Part shown: positions 13,722 through 20,357 of the stretch, piece by piece
Numbering within the stretch: the stretch's first letter is position 1
Layout of the letters: the number at the start of each line of letters is the position of its first letter
Virus record (IMG/VR): IMGVR_UViG_3300036791_000774
Coordinates: 1 to 21,287 of that record
DNA from: a virus
Direction: 5' to 3' (one strand)
Length of the DNA: 21,287 nucleotides
The notes under the pieces: model-generated
Database searches by the model: none
What the model saw: the letters and a program-made list of their open reading frames with translations, nothing else
Told to the model about the DNA's origin: nothing
Made by a program: the position numbers and the translations under genes

Positions 13722-14642
13722 CTACCCCGACAGTACCCGGTCGAGCAGGCCGCGGGCGCGGAGCAGATCGGTGCGGTAACCGCCGATCGGGTGCTCCACC
13801 GACCGTACGGCGGTGATCTGGGCGCCCGCGTAGGCCGGCTCGTTCGTCAACGCCACATGGTCGAGGTGGGCGGAATGCTGCTCGTACACCCCGTCAGCCG
13901 CCTTGCGGGGGGCGTCGACCGGTTTGAACCCGACCGACAGGCCGGTGATCTCACCGGTACGGACCAGCTGTAACGCCTCCTCCCCGCGGGGGGTGTCATA
14001 CATGCGCCACGCCCCATACAGGCCGTCCTGGCGTTCGACCAGCTGCACCGTCTTACCGATCGGCAGGTCCGACGAGCGCTGCGAGTGGGTGGCGTGCAGT
14101 TTGACGGCGCCGACGTTGCCGCCGGAGATCTGGCGGGCGAAGGCGCCCGCCAGAAACCGTTCCCGGCCCAACACGGGGACGGCGGCGACGGTGCCGAAGG
14201 GGACGGCCCGGCCGTGCAGGGTGCGGCCGTCGCCGTCGGAACGGAACTCCACCTCGAACGTCCGGTATTGCATGACCGCCCACTCGGCGGGCGCTGGCGC
14301 CTTGGAGCGGCCCGAACCGGCCGAACCGCCGTAGGTGCCGGCCGGGCCGGTCATCGTCGGGTGCGCCGCGGCCAGCTTCTTGGCGTCGCCCATGGCCGCA
14401 GCCCGCTGGTCGGCGGTCAGGTTCGCCGCCTGGGGGATGCGGGCCAGGGCGTTCGCCAGGTGGGCGTCATCGAGTTTGCCGTCGGAGCCGTACACGGGAA
14501 AGAACCGGTGGGCGCCGTCGGTCTTACCTCCGGTCTTGGTGCCGCCCGGGGTTATGAGCAGGAACGCAGAGTCGGGTAGATCGTTGATGTAGGCGGTCGA
14601 CCACTGCGCCCGCAGGTACAGGGGCCGCATATCCAAAGCCAT
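13722..14642 (-). CDS. Prohead protease with fused N-terminal domain (306 aa)
   Basis: Residues 123-290 form an HK97-type prohead protease (peptidase family U35/S78): RTFEVEFRSDGDGRTLHGRA, AFARQI, VKLHATHSQ (candidate catalytic His183 or His186), GLYGAWRM, EITGLSVGFKPV (candidate Ser236) and HLDHVALTNEPAYAGA. It cleaves the capsid delta domain during maturation. Residues 15-95 are an extra domain (AYINDLPDSAFLLITPGG, HRFFPVYGSDGKLDDAHLANALARIPQA), which also occurs in other actinophage proteases and phage proteins. A low-complexity linker joins the two. AAGGAGG lies upstream of the ATG, and the gene directly follows the portal stop. The protease call is firm; the N-terminal domain's role is unknown. 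Confidence 0.88.
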   Translation of the reverse strand: MALDMRPLYLRAQWSTAYINDLPDSAFLLITPGGTKTGGKTDGAHRFFPVYGSDGKLDDAHLANALARIPQAANLTADQRAAAMGDAKKLAAAHPTMTGPAGTYGGSAGSGRSKAPAPAEWAVMQYRTFEVEFRSDGDGRTLHGRAVPFGTVAAVPVLGRERFLAGAFARQISGGNVGAVKLHATHSQRSSDLPIGKTVQLVERQDGLYGAWRMYDTPRGEEALQLVRTGEITGLSVGFKPVDAPRKAADGVYEQHSAHLDHVALTNEPAYAGAQITAVRSVEHPIGGYRTDLLRARGLLDRVLSG

Positions 14643-16007
14643 CTAGCCTCCTTGACCGTTAGCCGCGGCAGTGATTGGCGGGTTTTGCATGGGCATCCGG
14701 TTGGCGTCGGTCGGGGCCTGACCGATCGGCGGCATGACCGGGGCCGGGGCGGGCGGCTGCACCGGTTTGGCCGGGGCCGGCTCGCCGGGCATGACCGGGG
14801 CCGCCTTGACGCCGGCCGCTTTGATCTCGGCGTCGATCTCGTCGGCCACGATCGGCATAGGGTCGAGGTTCTCTTTGGCCCGGATCTCGTCTATCAGCAT
14901 CCACTGGCTGGTCGGACCCGGCCCGCCGAGCGCGAAGTTGTACGCCTGGTAAAGGGACAGAGTGTCGGTCCGCAGCAGCGCCGACAGATCCCAGAGGACG
15001 TTCTGGCCGCGGGGGATCAGCTCGATGGAGGCGGCCTCGGCCAGCAGCGCCGTCCACGGTGCTACCGCGTCGTTGCGGGCCTGGATCTCTTCGCCCTCAG
15101 CGTTCTTGTAGGTGCCGCCGCCGACCGTCGCCCCCAGCTTCGACGGCGGTATACCCCACAGGAGCGCCACGTCGATCAGCTCGTGCGCCCGAGACTCGAT
15201 CATCTGCGAGTCGACCGGCTTGAATGCCACCGGCGTGAAATCGGTCAGCTCGTTCAGGACGGCGATGCTGGGCGTACCCGCATATTTGGTGATCCACTGC
15301 GATTTGGCGGTATCGGCCTGCGCCTGGGTGACCTCCGGTCGGTGCACTTTGAGCACCCCGGTCGGCATTCCGCCCGAGTTGAAATAGGCGGCCGCGTACG
15401 ACTGCATGGCCAACGACATGGCGATCGGGTCGGAGGCGGTGTCGATCAGGCCCCGCCCCAGCGGCCAGCCCGCCCGACCCAAATGGGATTTGACATGCCA
15501 GATGTCGTTCGGGTCGTACAGTTGGCCGGCCACATACCAGGCGGCGATGGTCGGCGCCATCGGGTTCCCGGTGAAGCGGACCGCAGCCAGCGTCGGGTGG
15601 ATCGGTTTCAGGATGGTGGGCCAGCCGTTGCGGTCCCTGTCCACGATGATGCAAATAGCGTTCCCGTACAGGGTCAAGGATTCGGCCATGCCCGTCCAGA
15701 ACGCCATCGGCGTCTGGTTCGGGTCGGGCTGCACGATCACCGGTGGCTGGGGGTCCACTAGGTCAGTATCCCGGTACACGTTGCGCGGCAGCATGCCCAC
15801 TGTCCCGCACACATAGGCGCAGCCCCGCCAGAACGCCGGCACGCTGAGGGCATCCGACTCCGACGGCGGCGGCAGGATCGAAGAGGGCGGCCACCGCTGC
15901 TCCGGGCCGGCCATGAACTGGGTCGGACCCATCCAGCCCGGACTGTGGGAGGCGGGCGCCTGGTTCGGCGACGTCGCCGCCCGGTTCAGGAGGCGGGCCA
16001 GACCCAT
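14643..16007 (-). CDS. Portal protein (454 aa)
   Basis: The start is placed at ATG 16007 (MGLARLLNRA), three bases after the stop of the small membrane protein. The longer frame reaching 16085 would overlap that gene with Arg/Gly-rich residues. The protein fits the HK97-type portal family: FWRGCAYVCGTVGMLPRNVY, FWTGMAESLTLYGNAICIIV, YDPNDIWHVKSHL, GLIDTASDPIAMSLAMQSYAA, RAHELIDVALLWGIPPSKLG, WLLIDEIR-like spacing and ENLDPMPIVAD. It forms the twelve-subunit ring through which DNA enters and leaves the head. The C-terminal 60 residues are Pro/Ala-rich and probably disordered. Confidence 0.9.
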   Translation of the reverse strand: MGLARLLNRAATSPNQAPASHSPGWMGPTQFMAGPEQRWPPSSILPPPSESDALSVPAFWRGCAYVCGTVGMLPRNVYRDTDLVDPQPPVIVQPDPNQTPMAFWTGMAESLTLYGNAICIIVDRDRNGWPTILKPIHPTLAAVRFTGNPMAPTIAAWYVAGQLYDPNDIWHVKSHLGRAGWPLGRGLIDTASDPIAMSLAMQSYAAAYFNSGGMPTGVLKVHRPEVTQAQADTAKSQWITKYAGTPSIAVLNELTDFTPVAFKPVDSQMIESRAHELIDVALLWGIPPSKLGATVGGGTYKNAEGEEIQARNDAVAPWTALLAEAASIELIPRGQNVLWDLSALLRTDTLSLYQAYNFALGGPGPTSQWMLIDEIRAKENLDPMPIVADEIDAEIKAAGVKAAPVMPGEPAPAKPVQPPAPAPVMPPIGQAPTDANRMPMQNPPITAAANGQGG

Positions 16008-16009
16008 TG

Positions 16010-16180
16010 TCAGGGACGCTCGGTCACTTCGGCGGCGACCCCGAACGCCAGCAGGCCGACCCCGCCGGCCACCAGCCCCGCCCACACCGCCAGCAGCCCG
16101 AACCCGACCGCCATGGCGGCCACCCCGGTCAGCTGGACGATCACTGGCCCATATCGTCGCATATCGCGCCCGGTTCTCAT
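16010..16180 (-). CDS. Two-helix membrane protein between terminase and portal (56 aa)
   Basis: ATG 16180 overlaps the large terminase stop (ATGA), and the gene ends two bases before the portal start. The product begins MRTGRDMRRYGPVIVQL, with basic residues ahead of two hydrophobic Gly/Ala/Leu-rich stretches (about 15-31 and 33-49) and a short acidic end (EVTERP). It is therefore a small inner-membrane protein. It resembles a holin in topology but lies in the packaging module. Function unknown. The overlaps on both sides make it a credible gene. Confidence 0.65.
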   Translation of the reverse strand: MRTGRDMRRYGPVIVQLTGVAAMAVGFGLLAVWAGLVAGGVGLLAFGVAAEVTERP

Positions 16181-17493
16181 AGCACCTGCGGTTCGCCGGC
16201 GCCGGCCTTCACCAGCCCATAATGGGCCAACGTGACCGCCACCAGCGGGGAGATGTCGCCGCCGGTCTTGCGCGCCCACGCCCAGGCGTCCCCGAGCGGC
16301 CGTTTGCGGGCCTGGCCGGCGGCGGTGTTTAGGACCGGCTGCTCCAGGTGGCGGACCTGGCCTTCGACCACCGCATCGAAGAACTGCCCGCAGGCCTGAG
16401 CGTACTCCCGGGCTGTGACCGTCTCGGTGGACACGCCCGCCGCGGCCAGATCTACCAGCAGGGCTCCGGCCGGGCTGCCCGGGTCGATGATCGTCGGCCA
16501 CGGCTGCCACCGGCGTTGCAGGTCCTGAAGGCGGCCCACGCACCAGTCGGTGTTGGGCCGGTGGTCGACCACCTCGAGGTGGCGGCGCCGGTCGGCCCGC
16601 CAGCCGGCCACGCCGATGCTGGCGGCGCCGCGGTCGGGGGTGACATCCAGGCTGAAGCAGGGCAGGCCGGCCAGCTGCGACCTCGAGTCGCGGCAGGCCG
16701 CCCACGACGTCGGGTCGATCACCGGGCGCCCACCGGAGGCCCGCCGGTTCAGGTACGCCCGCGCGAACTCGCCCGGCTCCATAGCATCATGGTCGGCCCG
16801 GATGACCTCCTCGGTCACCGTGTGGCCCAGCGCAGGCATGCACTTCCACCACGTCGCCGGGTCGTCCGGGTCATCATCATCGGAGGCCGACCACTCGAAG
16901 TAGCAGACCCCCTGCCGCTCGTCGGCCTCCACCCGGGCCCGGCCGTCGTCGACCCGGTCGTGCAGGAAGAACGACTCGTCGGTGCCCATCGTCGACACCA
17001 CCCAGATCTGGGCGTTCGGCCGGGTCAGCATGGCCGGGCGGAAGGCCTGGGCTAGCCGCTCATCGCGTTGGGCGAACGCCTCGTCGATGATCCCCAGGTC
17101 GAGCGTCTGGCCGTGCCCGGACGACTCGCCCGAGGCGGTGATACCCACCGTCGAACCGGTCTGTTTGAAAACCCAACGCTCGAGGCCGGTCTGACGGCGC
17201 ACCGTGAACAGGCGGCGCAGCGGGGTCGTCGAAAGAATGTCGGCCTGCTCCTCCCACTTCGCCCGGGAGTTGTTGCGGTCCTGCGCCGCGTACAGGGTCC
17301 GCTGGCGGTCGCCCCAGTTCAGCGACCGATCCAGTTCGACCACCAAGACCACGGTCGTCTTGCCCGACTGGCGGGGCACCGTGACCCGCACCTCCCGGAA
17401 GGCGGGCCGGCCGTCGGCCAGCAGCTCGCCGGCCACGTCCACGACCAGCGCCTGCCAGGGCATGAGCGGCTGGCCCATCAGCTCGGCCAGCAA
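16177..17493 (-). CDS. terL: Terminase large subunit
   Basis: The 438-aa protein from TTG 17493 has the packaging ATPase and nuclease domains: PLMPWQ near the start, Walker A VPRQSGKTT (39-47), Walker B LGIIDEAF (Asp137, Glu138), motif III VVSTMG (165-170), and RNase H-like acidic residues Asp283 (SLDVTPDRG), Asp337 (TIIDPGSPAG) and Asp402 (LGDAWAWA). It cuts concatemers and drives DNA into the head. The start is doubtful. In-frame codons upstream read ATPRSPDRVTTGRRLAL, which looks coding, yet no ATG, GTG or TTG occurs between the TGA at 17604-17602 and the TTG. The true N-terminus may be longer. Confidence 0.93.
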   Translation of the reverse strand: MLAELMGQPLMPWQALVVDVAGELLADGRPAFREVRVTVPRQSGKTTVVLVVELDRSLNWGDRQRTLYAAQDRNNSRAKWEEQADILSTTPLRRLFTVRRQTGLERWVFKQTGSTVGITASGESSGHGQTLDLGIIDEAFAQRDERLAQAFRPAMLTRPNAQIWVVSTMGTDESFFLHDRVDDGRARVEADERQGVCYFEWSASDDDDPDDPATWWKCMPALGHTVTEEVIRADHDAMEPGEFARAYLNRRASGGRPVIDPTSWAACRDSRSQLAGLPCFSLDVTPDRGAASIGVAGWRADRRRHLEVVDHRPNTDWCVGRLQDLQRRWQPWPTIIDPGSPAGALLVDLAAAGVSTETVTAREYAQACGQFFDAVVEGQVRHLEQPVLNTAAGQARKRPLGDAWAWARKTGGDISPLVAVTLAHYGLVKAGAGEPQVL

Positions 17494-17521
17494 AGCGAGC
17501 CGACGGCCAGTGGTGACCCGG

Positions 17522-17803
17522 TCAGGACTGCGAGGCGTCGCCCATCTGGGTGGACAAGACCGCGAGGAAGGCCGAGAGGTCGTCGTCGCTTGTCGCAGCG
17601 GTCACCTCCCCCCGCAACCCGCGCAACACCTGCAGGTAGGCGTAGCCGACCTGGGTGACCGGCTCCTCGTGGGCGTCGATGATCTCGGCCAGGGTGCGGC
17701 CCAAAGCGACCAGGGCGGCGTCTTGAGGCTCGATCCGGCCGGTCAGTTTGAGGCTCGCCACGGTTCGCTCGAATGCGGCGCTATTCCGGCGTCTTGGGCT
17801 CAT
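17522..17803 (-). CDS. Terminase small subunit-like protein (93 aa)
   Basis: This small helical protein lies immediately before the large terminase. Its N-terminus is basic (MSPRRRNSAAFERTVASLK). A helical middle follows (ALVALGRTLAEIIDAHEEP, VGYAYLQVLRGLRGEV), as in actinophage TerS proteins that recognise the packaging site and load TerL. GGAGG abuts the ATG at 17803 without a spacer, which is unusual. The call rests largely on position and helical content. The palindromes just upstream (17872-17934) are candidate binding sites. Confidence 0.72.
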   Translation of the reverse strand: MSPRRRNSAAFERTVASLKLTGRIEPQDAALVALGRTLAEIIDAHEEPVTQVGYAYLQVLRGLRGEVTAATSDDDLSAFLAVLSTQMGDASQS

Positions 17804-17871
17804 CCTCCGCCAAGTTTGCCCGTTTCGTCCCCGACCCCGTCAAAAACGCGCAAAAAGGACTATGTGCGTGA

Positions 17872-17890
17872 TGCTCGACGTCGTCGAGCA
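17872..17890. repeat. 19-base palindrome upstream of TerS
   Basis: TGCTCGACG and CGTCGAGCA are exact reverse complements around one central T. As RNA or single-stranded DNA it would form a stem of at least eight pairs. On the plus strand it is followed by GAAAAAA, so there is no T-run for a terminator in either direction. It is best read as a binding site for a dimeric protein such as TerS. Confidence 0.7.
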
Positions 17891-17919
17891 GAAAAAATGC
17901 CCCCGGCCTCAGCCGCCCG

Positions 17920-17934
17920 CCGGTCGTCGACCGG
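17920..17934. repeat. 15-base palindrome near the TerS gap centre
   Basis: CCGGTCG and CGACCGG flank a single central T. The design is the same as the palindrome at 17872-17890 (CG-T-CG centre), and the two centres are 46 bases apart. The shared centre suggests both bind the same protein. Confidence 0.6.
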
Positions 17935-18048
17935 TCATCGTTTCCGGTGCCACCGGCCGACCCGCGGCCGACCTCATTTCTTATTTCGACCTACCCATGC
18001 CGCCGGCGGGCTACCCCCGTACACCACTTTCAAGGTGGGTCCACAGAT

Positions 18049-18312
18049 TCACCAGCGGCGCGAGGTTCGCCCCAGTTTCTTGGCCGCCCGGATCTGGTTG
18101 GTCACCGCGGCACCTAGCGCACTGTTGTGGTAGCTGCACATGGCTCGCAGGTTGCTCGGGTCGTGTGTGCCGCCACGTGCCAGCGGCACGATGTGGTCTG
18201 CCGTGGTTGCTAGCCGAGTGCAGCCAGACACACTGCACTTGCCTTGACTGGCAACCAAGACGAGTCGTCTGTTGGTCTGGTAACTGGCACGGTTGTAGGC
18301 CGGGTTCTTCAT
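18049..18312 (-). CDS. HNH endonuclease beside terminase (87 aa)
   Basis: The protein has a compact HNH nuclease: Cys26 and Cys31 (CSVSGC), ADHIVPLARGG with His40, DPSNLRAMC with Asn54, and SYHNSALG with His62. A basic tail follows (AAKKLGRTSRRW). HNH proteins next to terminase in HK97-type phages work with TerL in cos cleavage, and this position fits. The ATG at 18312 has no Shine-Dalgarno sequence. A ten-codon ORF (18345-18313, MTIPDNPGSL) ends with TAA directly before it and could hand over ribosomes from the upstream gene. The family call is firm. Confidence 0.88.
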   Translation of the reverse strand: MKNPAYNRASYQTNRRLVLVASQGKCSVSGCTRLATTADHIVPLARGGTHDPSNLRAMCSYHNSALGAAVTNQIRAAKKLGRTSRRW

Positions 18313-18344
18313 TTACAGAGAACCGGGGTTATCCGGAATAGTCA

Positions 18345-18779
18345 TCAGCGCACCGTGCCGACACGCGCCAGGGCTTCGACACATTCGGGACCGAAAGCCG
18401 CGAACCAGACAGGCATGAACACCGAACCGCCCACAAAGTCGAAGTAAGTGAAGGGCAGCGCTACGGCGTCAGCGGCCGCCCAAAGGGCCGGATGCCAAGC
18501 GGATTTAGCGTGCCCGACTAGAGCGATACCGTGCCGATGGTCGATGAACCGGCGAACCCATGGCGTCGCGTCGGAGTATGGCGGGTTCATCCAGACTCGG
18601 CCGGTCCATGGTTGGGCTAGACCGTCATCCTCGGGCGTGTAAATGCGGTCGGCCGGTATCCAGGGCACACCGCCGCGGGGCGCGCAAACGTCTAGGTCGA
18701 ACCGGAGCCCTAGCGCCGTGAACACGGTGGCCGGCGTGTAGCGCTCATCACGCTCCCGGCCTTGCATCTCTATCGTCAT
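18345..18779 (-). CDS. Dam-like DNA N6-adenine methyltransferase (144 aa)
   Basis: The protein matches phage Dam-type methyltransferases: ERYTPATVFTALGLRFDLDVC at the start, then PADRIYTPEDDGL, the catalytic NPPYS motif (about residues 65-69 in WMNPPYSD), and GIALVGHAKSAWHPALW. Such enzymes methylate adenine in phage DNA, probably against host restriction. The start is uncertain. ATG 18779 has a weak site. A better GGAGG lies at 18825-18821 with an in-frame ATC at 18812 eight bases on. The frame also extends to an ATG at 18899, but that overlaps the upstream HNH gene by over 70 bases. The function is clear; the N-terminus is not. Confidence 0.82.
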   Translation of the reverse strand: MTIEMQGRERDERYTPATVFTALGLRFDLDVCAPRGGVPWIPADRIYTPEDDGLAQPWTGRVWMNPPYSDATPWVRRFIDHRHGIALVGHAKSAWHPALWAAADAVALPFTYFDFVGGSVFMPVWFAAFGPECVEALARVGTVR

Positions 18780-18826
18780 CAGCTGTTGCTGATAAGTGCC
18801 GTTCTCTGGGATGTTCGTTCCCTCCA

Positions 18827-19246
18827 CTAACGGCCTGCCTTCAATCGTTCCTCGTACCGTCGCCGGAACATCCGCAAGCACGTTCGACACCCACGCCATT
18901 CCCTACCGTTGACAACCTGAATGCGGAGATTGGCGCCACTGAGCGGATGACCTTGCGGGCACTCGGTGACCTGGAAGCGCGGAGCGCGGCGGGTGTTCTC
19001 GCTCGGCGTGACGGGCTCGAGGTGGTCGAGGTTCACGCAAAGCCGGTTGCGGCAGAGGTGGTCGAGCTCTAGGTCGTCAGAGATCGGGCCGTTCGCCTTT
19101 ATCCATGCCAGGCGGTGCGCTGAGGTGGTCGTCTTGCCGATGCGGGCCACGCCGTAGCCGCCCCGGTTGACTGGTCCAGTCCAGAGGATGCACTCAGACG
19201 ATGTTTCAGTGTCTGAATCTCCCAGATAGGCCCGATTATCGGTCAT
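18827..19246 (-). CDS. HNH homing-type endonuclease (139 aa)
   Basis: The HNH_3-type pattern is present: CILWTGPVNRGGYGVAR, AHRLAWIKANG, LELDHLCRNRLCVNLDHLEPV and TPSENTRR. A C-terminal zinc-ribbon-like part follows (CPQGHPLSG and CRTCLRMF). Free-standing enzymes of this kind often behave as homing endonucleases inserted between phage genes. ATG 19246 lies within the last codons of the 55-aa ORF; a TTG at 19255 is also possible. It separates the replication genes from the methyltransferase. The family call is firm; selfish versus useful role is unknown. Confidence 0.88.
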   Translation of the reverse strand: MTDNRAYLGDSDTETSSECILWTGPVNRGGYGVARIGKTTTSAHRLAWIKANGPISDDLELDHLCRNRLCVNLDHLEPVTPSENTRRAPRFQVTECPQGHPLSGANLRIQVVNGREWRGCRTCLRMFRRRYEERLKAGR

Positions 19247-19403
19247 TCGCCCCAAGCGTCCTCTCTGCCAACCTCAGCCATTCTTCGGCGTCGATGGGCT
19301 CGCACCGTTCCAGGTGGTTGAGCGCGTTGCGGATCGCAACCGCTAGATAGGCGACCATCTGATTGGATTCCCGATAAACGTCATTATGCGGACTAGGGCT
19401 CAT
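19236..19403 (-). CDS. Small helical protein (55 aa)
   Basis: ATG 19403 overlaps the stop of the 149-aa HNH-like gene (ATGA), and the gene ends at TAA 19238-19236, overlapping the next HNH start. The product begins MSPSPHNDVYRESNQMVAYL and ends LRLAERTLGANDR, a helical soluble protein with no cysteine cluster. No family is recognised. The overlaps at both ends and a continuous open frame support it as a real early gene. Confidence 0.6.
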   Translation of the reverse strand: MSPSPHNDVYRESNQMVAYLAVAIRNALNHLERCEPIDAEEWLRLAERTLGANDR

Positions 19404-19849
19404 CGGGGGGTCAGTTCGCCGGGGCAGGGAGCGAACAGCCAGTCACCCAGGACGGCGTCTTCGGTTTCGATCCAGCCGCGACCCTCGCATACGCAGTCGC
19501 CGTTGTGACGCGGCCGCTTGATGGCCCGGTCGTGAGCTATCTCTACGTCGCTCACCAGGTCGTGATGTCGATGGCAGTACCAGAGGATCGGTCCGTACTC
19601 GGCCAGTTGTCCGTATTTGGCCCGGGGCAGAGCGTGGTGGTATTCGGCGCCACTATCAGGGCAGTCAGGCCAGGCGCAGCGCCTGTCGCGCGCCGAGCGG
19701 GCGGGTCGGCGGGCCATCTCGTCTACCGTGCGGCGCGACCGGGGCGGTAGATACGCCAGGATCCGGGCCGGCAGGATCCCTGTGAGTTGCTCGGGGGCCG
19801 CAGGCGGGCGGTCCAGTCCGTCAGGATCGAATAGCGGCGGATTGCTCAT
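19400..19849 (-). CDS. HNH-like zinc nuclease (149 aa)
   Basis: A proline-rich N-terminus is followed by an HNH/recombination-nuclease-like core: Cys58 and Cys63 (CAWPDC), EYHHALPRAKYG (His71-72), then YCHRHHDLVSDV (Cys92, His95-96). Another CVCEGRGW and a CPGEL cluster near the end suggest a second zinc site. Cys-Cys-His-His cores of this type occur in phage HNH nucleases and NinG-like proteins. It overlaps the replication-type gene by 29 bases. A nuclease role in recombination or replication is likely; the exact family is unsure. Confidence 0.72.
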   Translation of the reverse strand: MSNPPLFDPDGLDRPPAAPEQLTGILPARILAYLPPRSRRTVDEMARRPARSARDRRCAWPDCPDSGAEYHHALPRAKYGQLAEYGPILWYCHRHHDLVSDVEIAHDRAIKRPRHNGDCVCEGRGWIETEDAVLGDWLFAPCPGELTPR

Positions 19850-20357
19850 GGCCGATCACCTCGTTCAGTGTCAGATCTGACACCGCCCGCTGGTGCGAGC
19901 AGTGCCCCACGACCGCGTCTCCGCGCCACAACGTCCCATGCTCGTCACAGTGCGGGCACGCCACGATGGCGGCGGGGTCACGCGCCGCCTCCCAGGCGGC
20001 GGCGCTTGACCCCCGCTCCTTGGTTTTCTCCAAAGACTCCTTAGTCGTGACCCTGATGCATGAGGTGGTAGTGACCTGTTCACTAGGTGGTATGCGCCAG
20101 TGCACTAGGTTCAGGCACCAGGTTGATGCCCTTCCGGGCGATTTGACCACCGACAGGTACCCGTTATCCACAAGGCGCTGCAGCGCCCGGTGGGCGGTCG
20201 TGTAGTTGACTTTCATATCAGCGGCGACTCGCCCGACGGCTATCCGGGCGATCCCATGCTCGCGGTCGGCGCGGCAACAGACCACCACAAGGGCGTGCTT
20301 GGCCGTGTGGTCAATGTCCCAGACGTCGAGGGCGGCCATAACGGCGCGAATGTTCAT
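19821..20357 (-). CDS. Winged-helix replication-initiator-like protein (178 aa)
   Basis: The ATG at 20357 overlaps the stop of the 50-aa ORF. Residues 5-80 form a winged helix typical of phage replisome organisers and Rep proteins (HTAKHALVVVCCRADREHG, ARIAVGRVAADMKVNYTTAHRAL, LVDNGYLSVV). The linker contains VTTTSCIRVTTKESLEKTKE. The C-terminus has a zinc-ribbon-like CPHCDEHGTLWRGDAVVGHC. The gene's own DNA carries 22-bp-spaced repeats and a perfect DnaA box, like the lambda O gene, whose origin is internal. No helicase or helicase loader is visible, so the host may supply one. The initiator role is inferred. Confidence 0.72.
   Translation of the reverse strand: MNIRAVMAALDVWDIDHTAKHALVVVCCRADREHGIARIAVGRVAADMKVNYTTAHRALQRLVDNGYLSVVKSPGRASTWCLNLVHWRIPPSEQVTTTSCIRVTTKESLEKTKERGSSAAAWEAARDPAAIVACPHCDEHGTLWRGDAVVGHCSHQRAVSDLTLNEVIGHEQSAAIRS
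20059..20124. repeat. Three iteron-like repeats, 22-bp period, inside the replication gene
   Basis: Segments beginning CATGAGGTGGTA (20059), CACTAGGTGGTA (20081) and CACTAGGT (20103) are spaced exactly 22 bases apart, two turns of the helix, and a weaker CACCAGGT follows at 20116. The first two share AGGTGGTA, and the last two share CACTAGGT. The stretch just left (about 20020-20045) is richer in A and T than its surroundings. Repeats of this spacing are typical of initiator-binding sites. Confidence 0.55.
20164..20172 (+). other. Perfect DnaA box
   Basis: TTATCCACA is an exact consensus DnaA box, 40 bases from the repeats at 20059-20124 and inside the initiator-like gene. A protein resembling DnaA domain IV, the part that binds this sequence, is encoded at 20503-20805. 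Chance occurrence is possible but unlikely at this place in such GC-rich DNA. Confidence 0.6.

Larger units (their letters stand above)
17804..18048. other. Likely packaging region between HNH and TerS
   Basis: This 245-base gap is the longest non-coding stretch in the genome. It holds a 19-base palindrome (17872-17890), a second palindrome (17920-17934), two copies of CGGCCGAC near 17957-17973, short A-runs (about 17842 and 17892) and CCGCCGGCGG near 18000. Only very short ORFs without ribosome-binding sites are present. In HK97-like phages with an HNH gene beside TerS, cos lies in this neighbourhood, so a cos or pac site is likely here. The cut itself cannot be located from sequence alone. 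Confidence 0.5.

Noticed and set aside
12595-13779. 394-codon plus-strand frame over the capsid gene
   Set aside because: Gly/Val/His/Arg-rich shadow of the capsid coding strand, no start signal.
14652-15761. 369-codon plus-strand frame across the portal gene
   Set aside because: Low-complexity His/Arg/Gly/Val-rich product with no recognisable motif; antisense shadow of the portal.
17872-17890. Palindrome as a Rho-independent terminator
   Set aside because: It is followed by A-residues on the plus strand and by mixed bases on the minus strand, so the T-run is missing.
17804-18048. Short minus-strand ORFs (such as a 22-codon frame) in the packaging gap
   Set aside because: No ribosome-binding site, no overlap with neighbours and biased composition.
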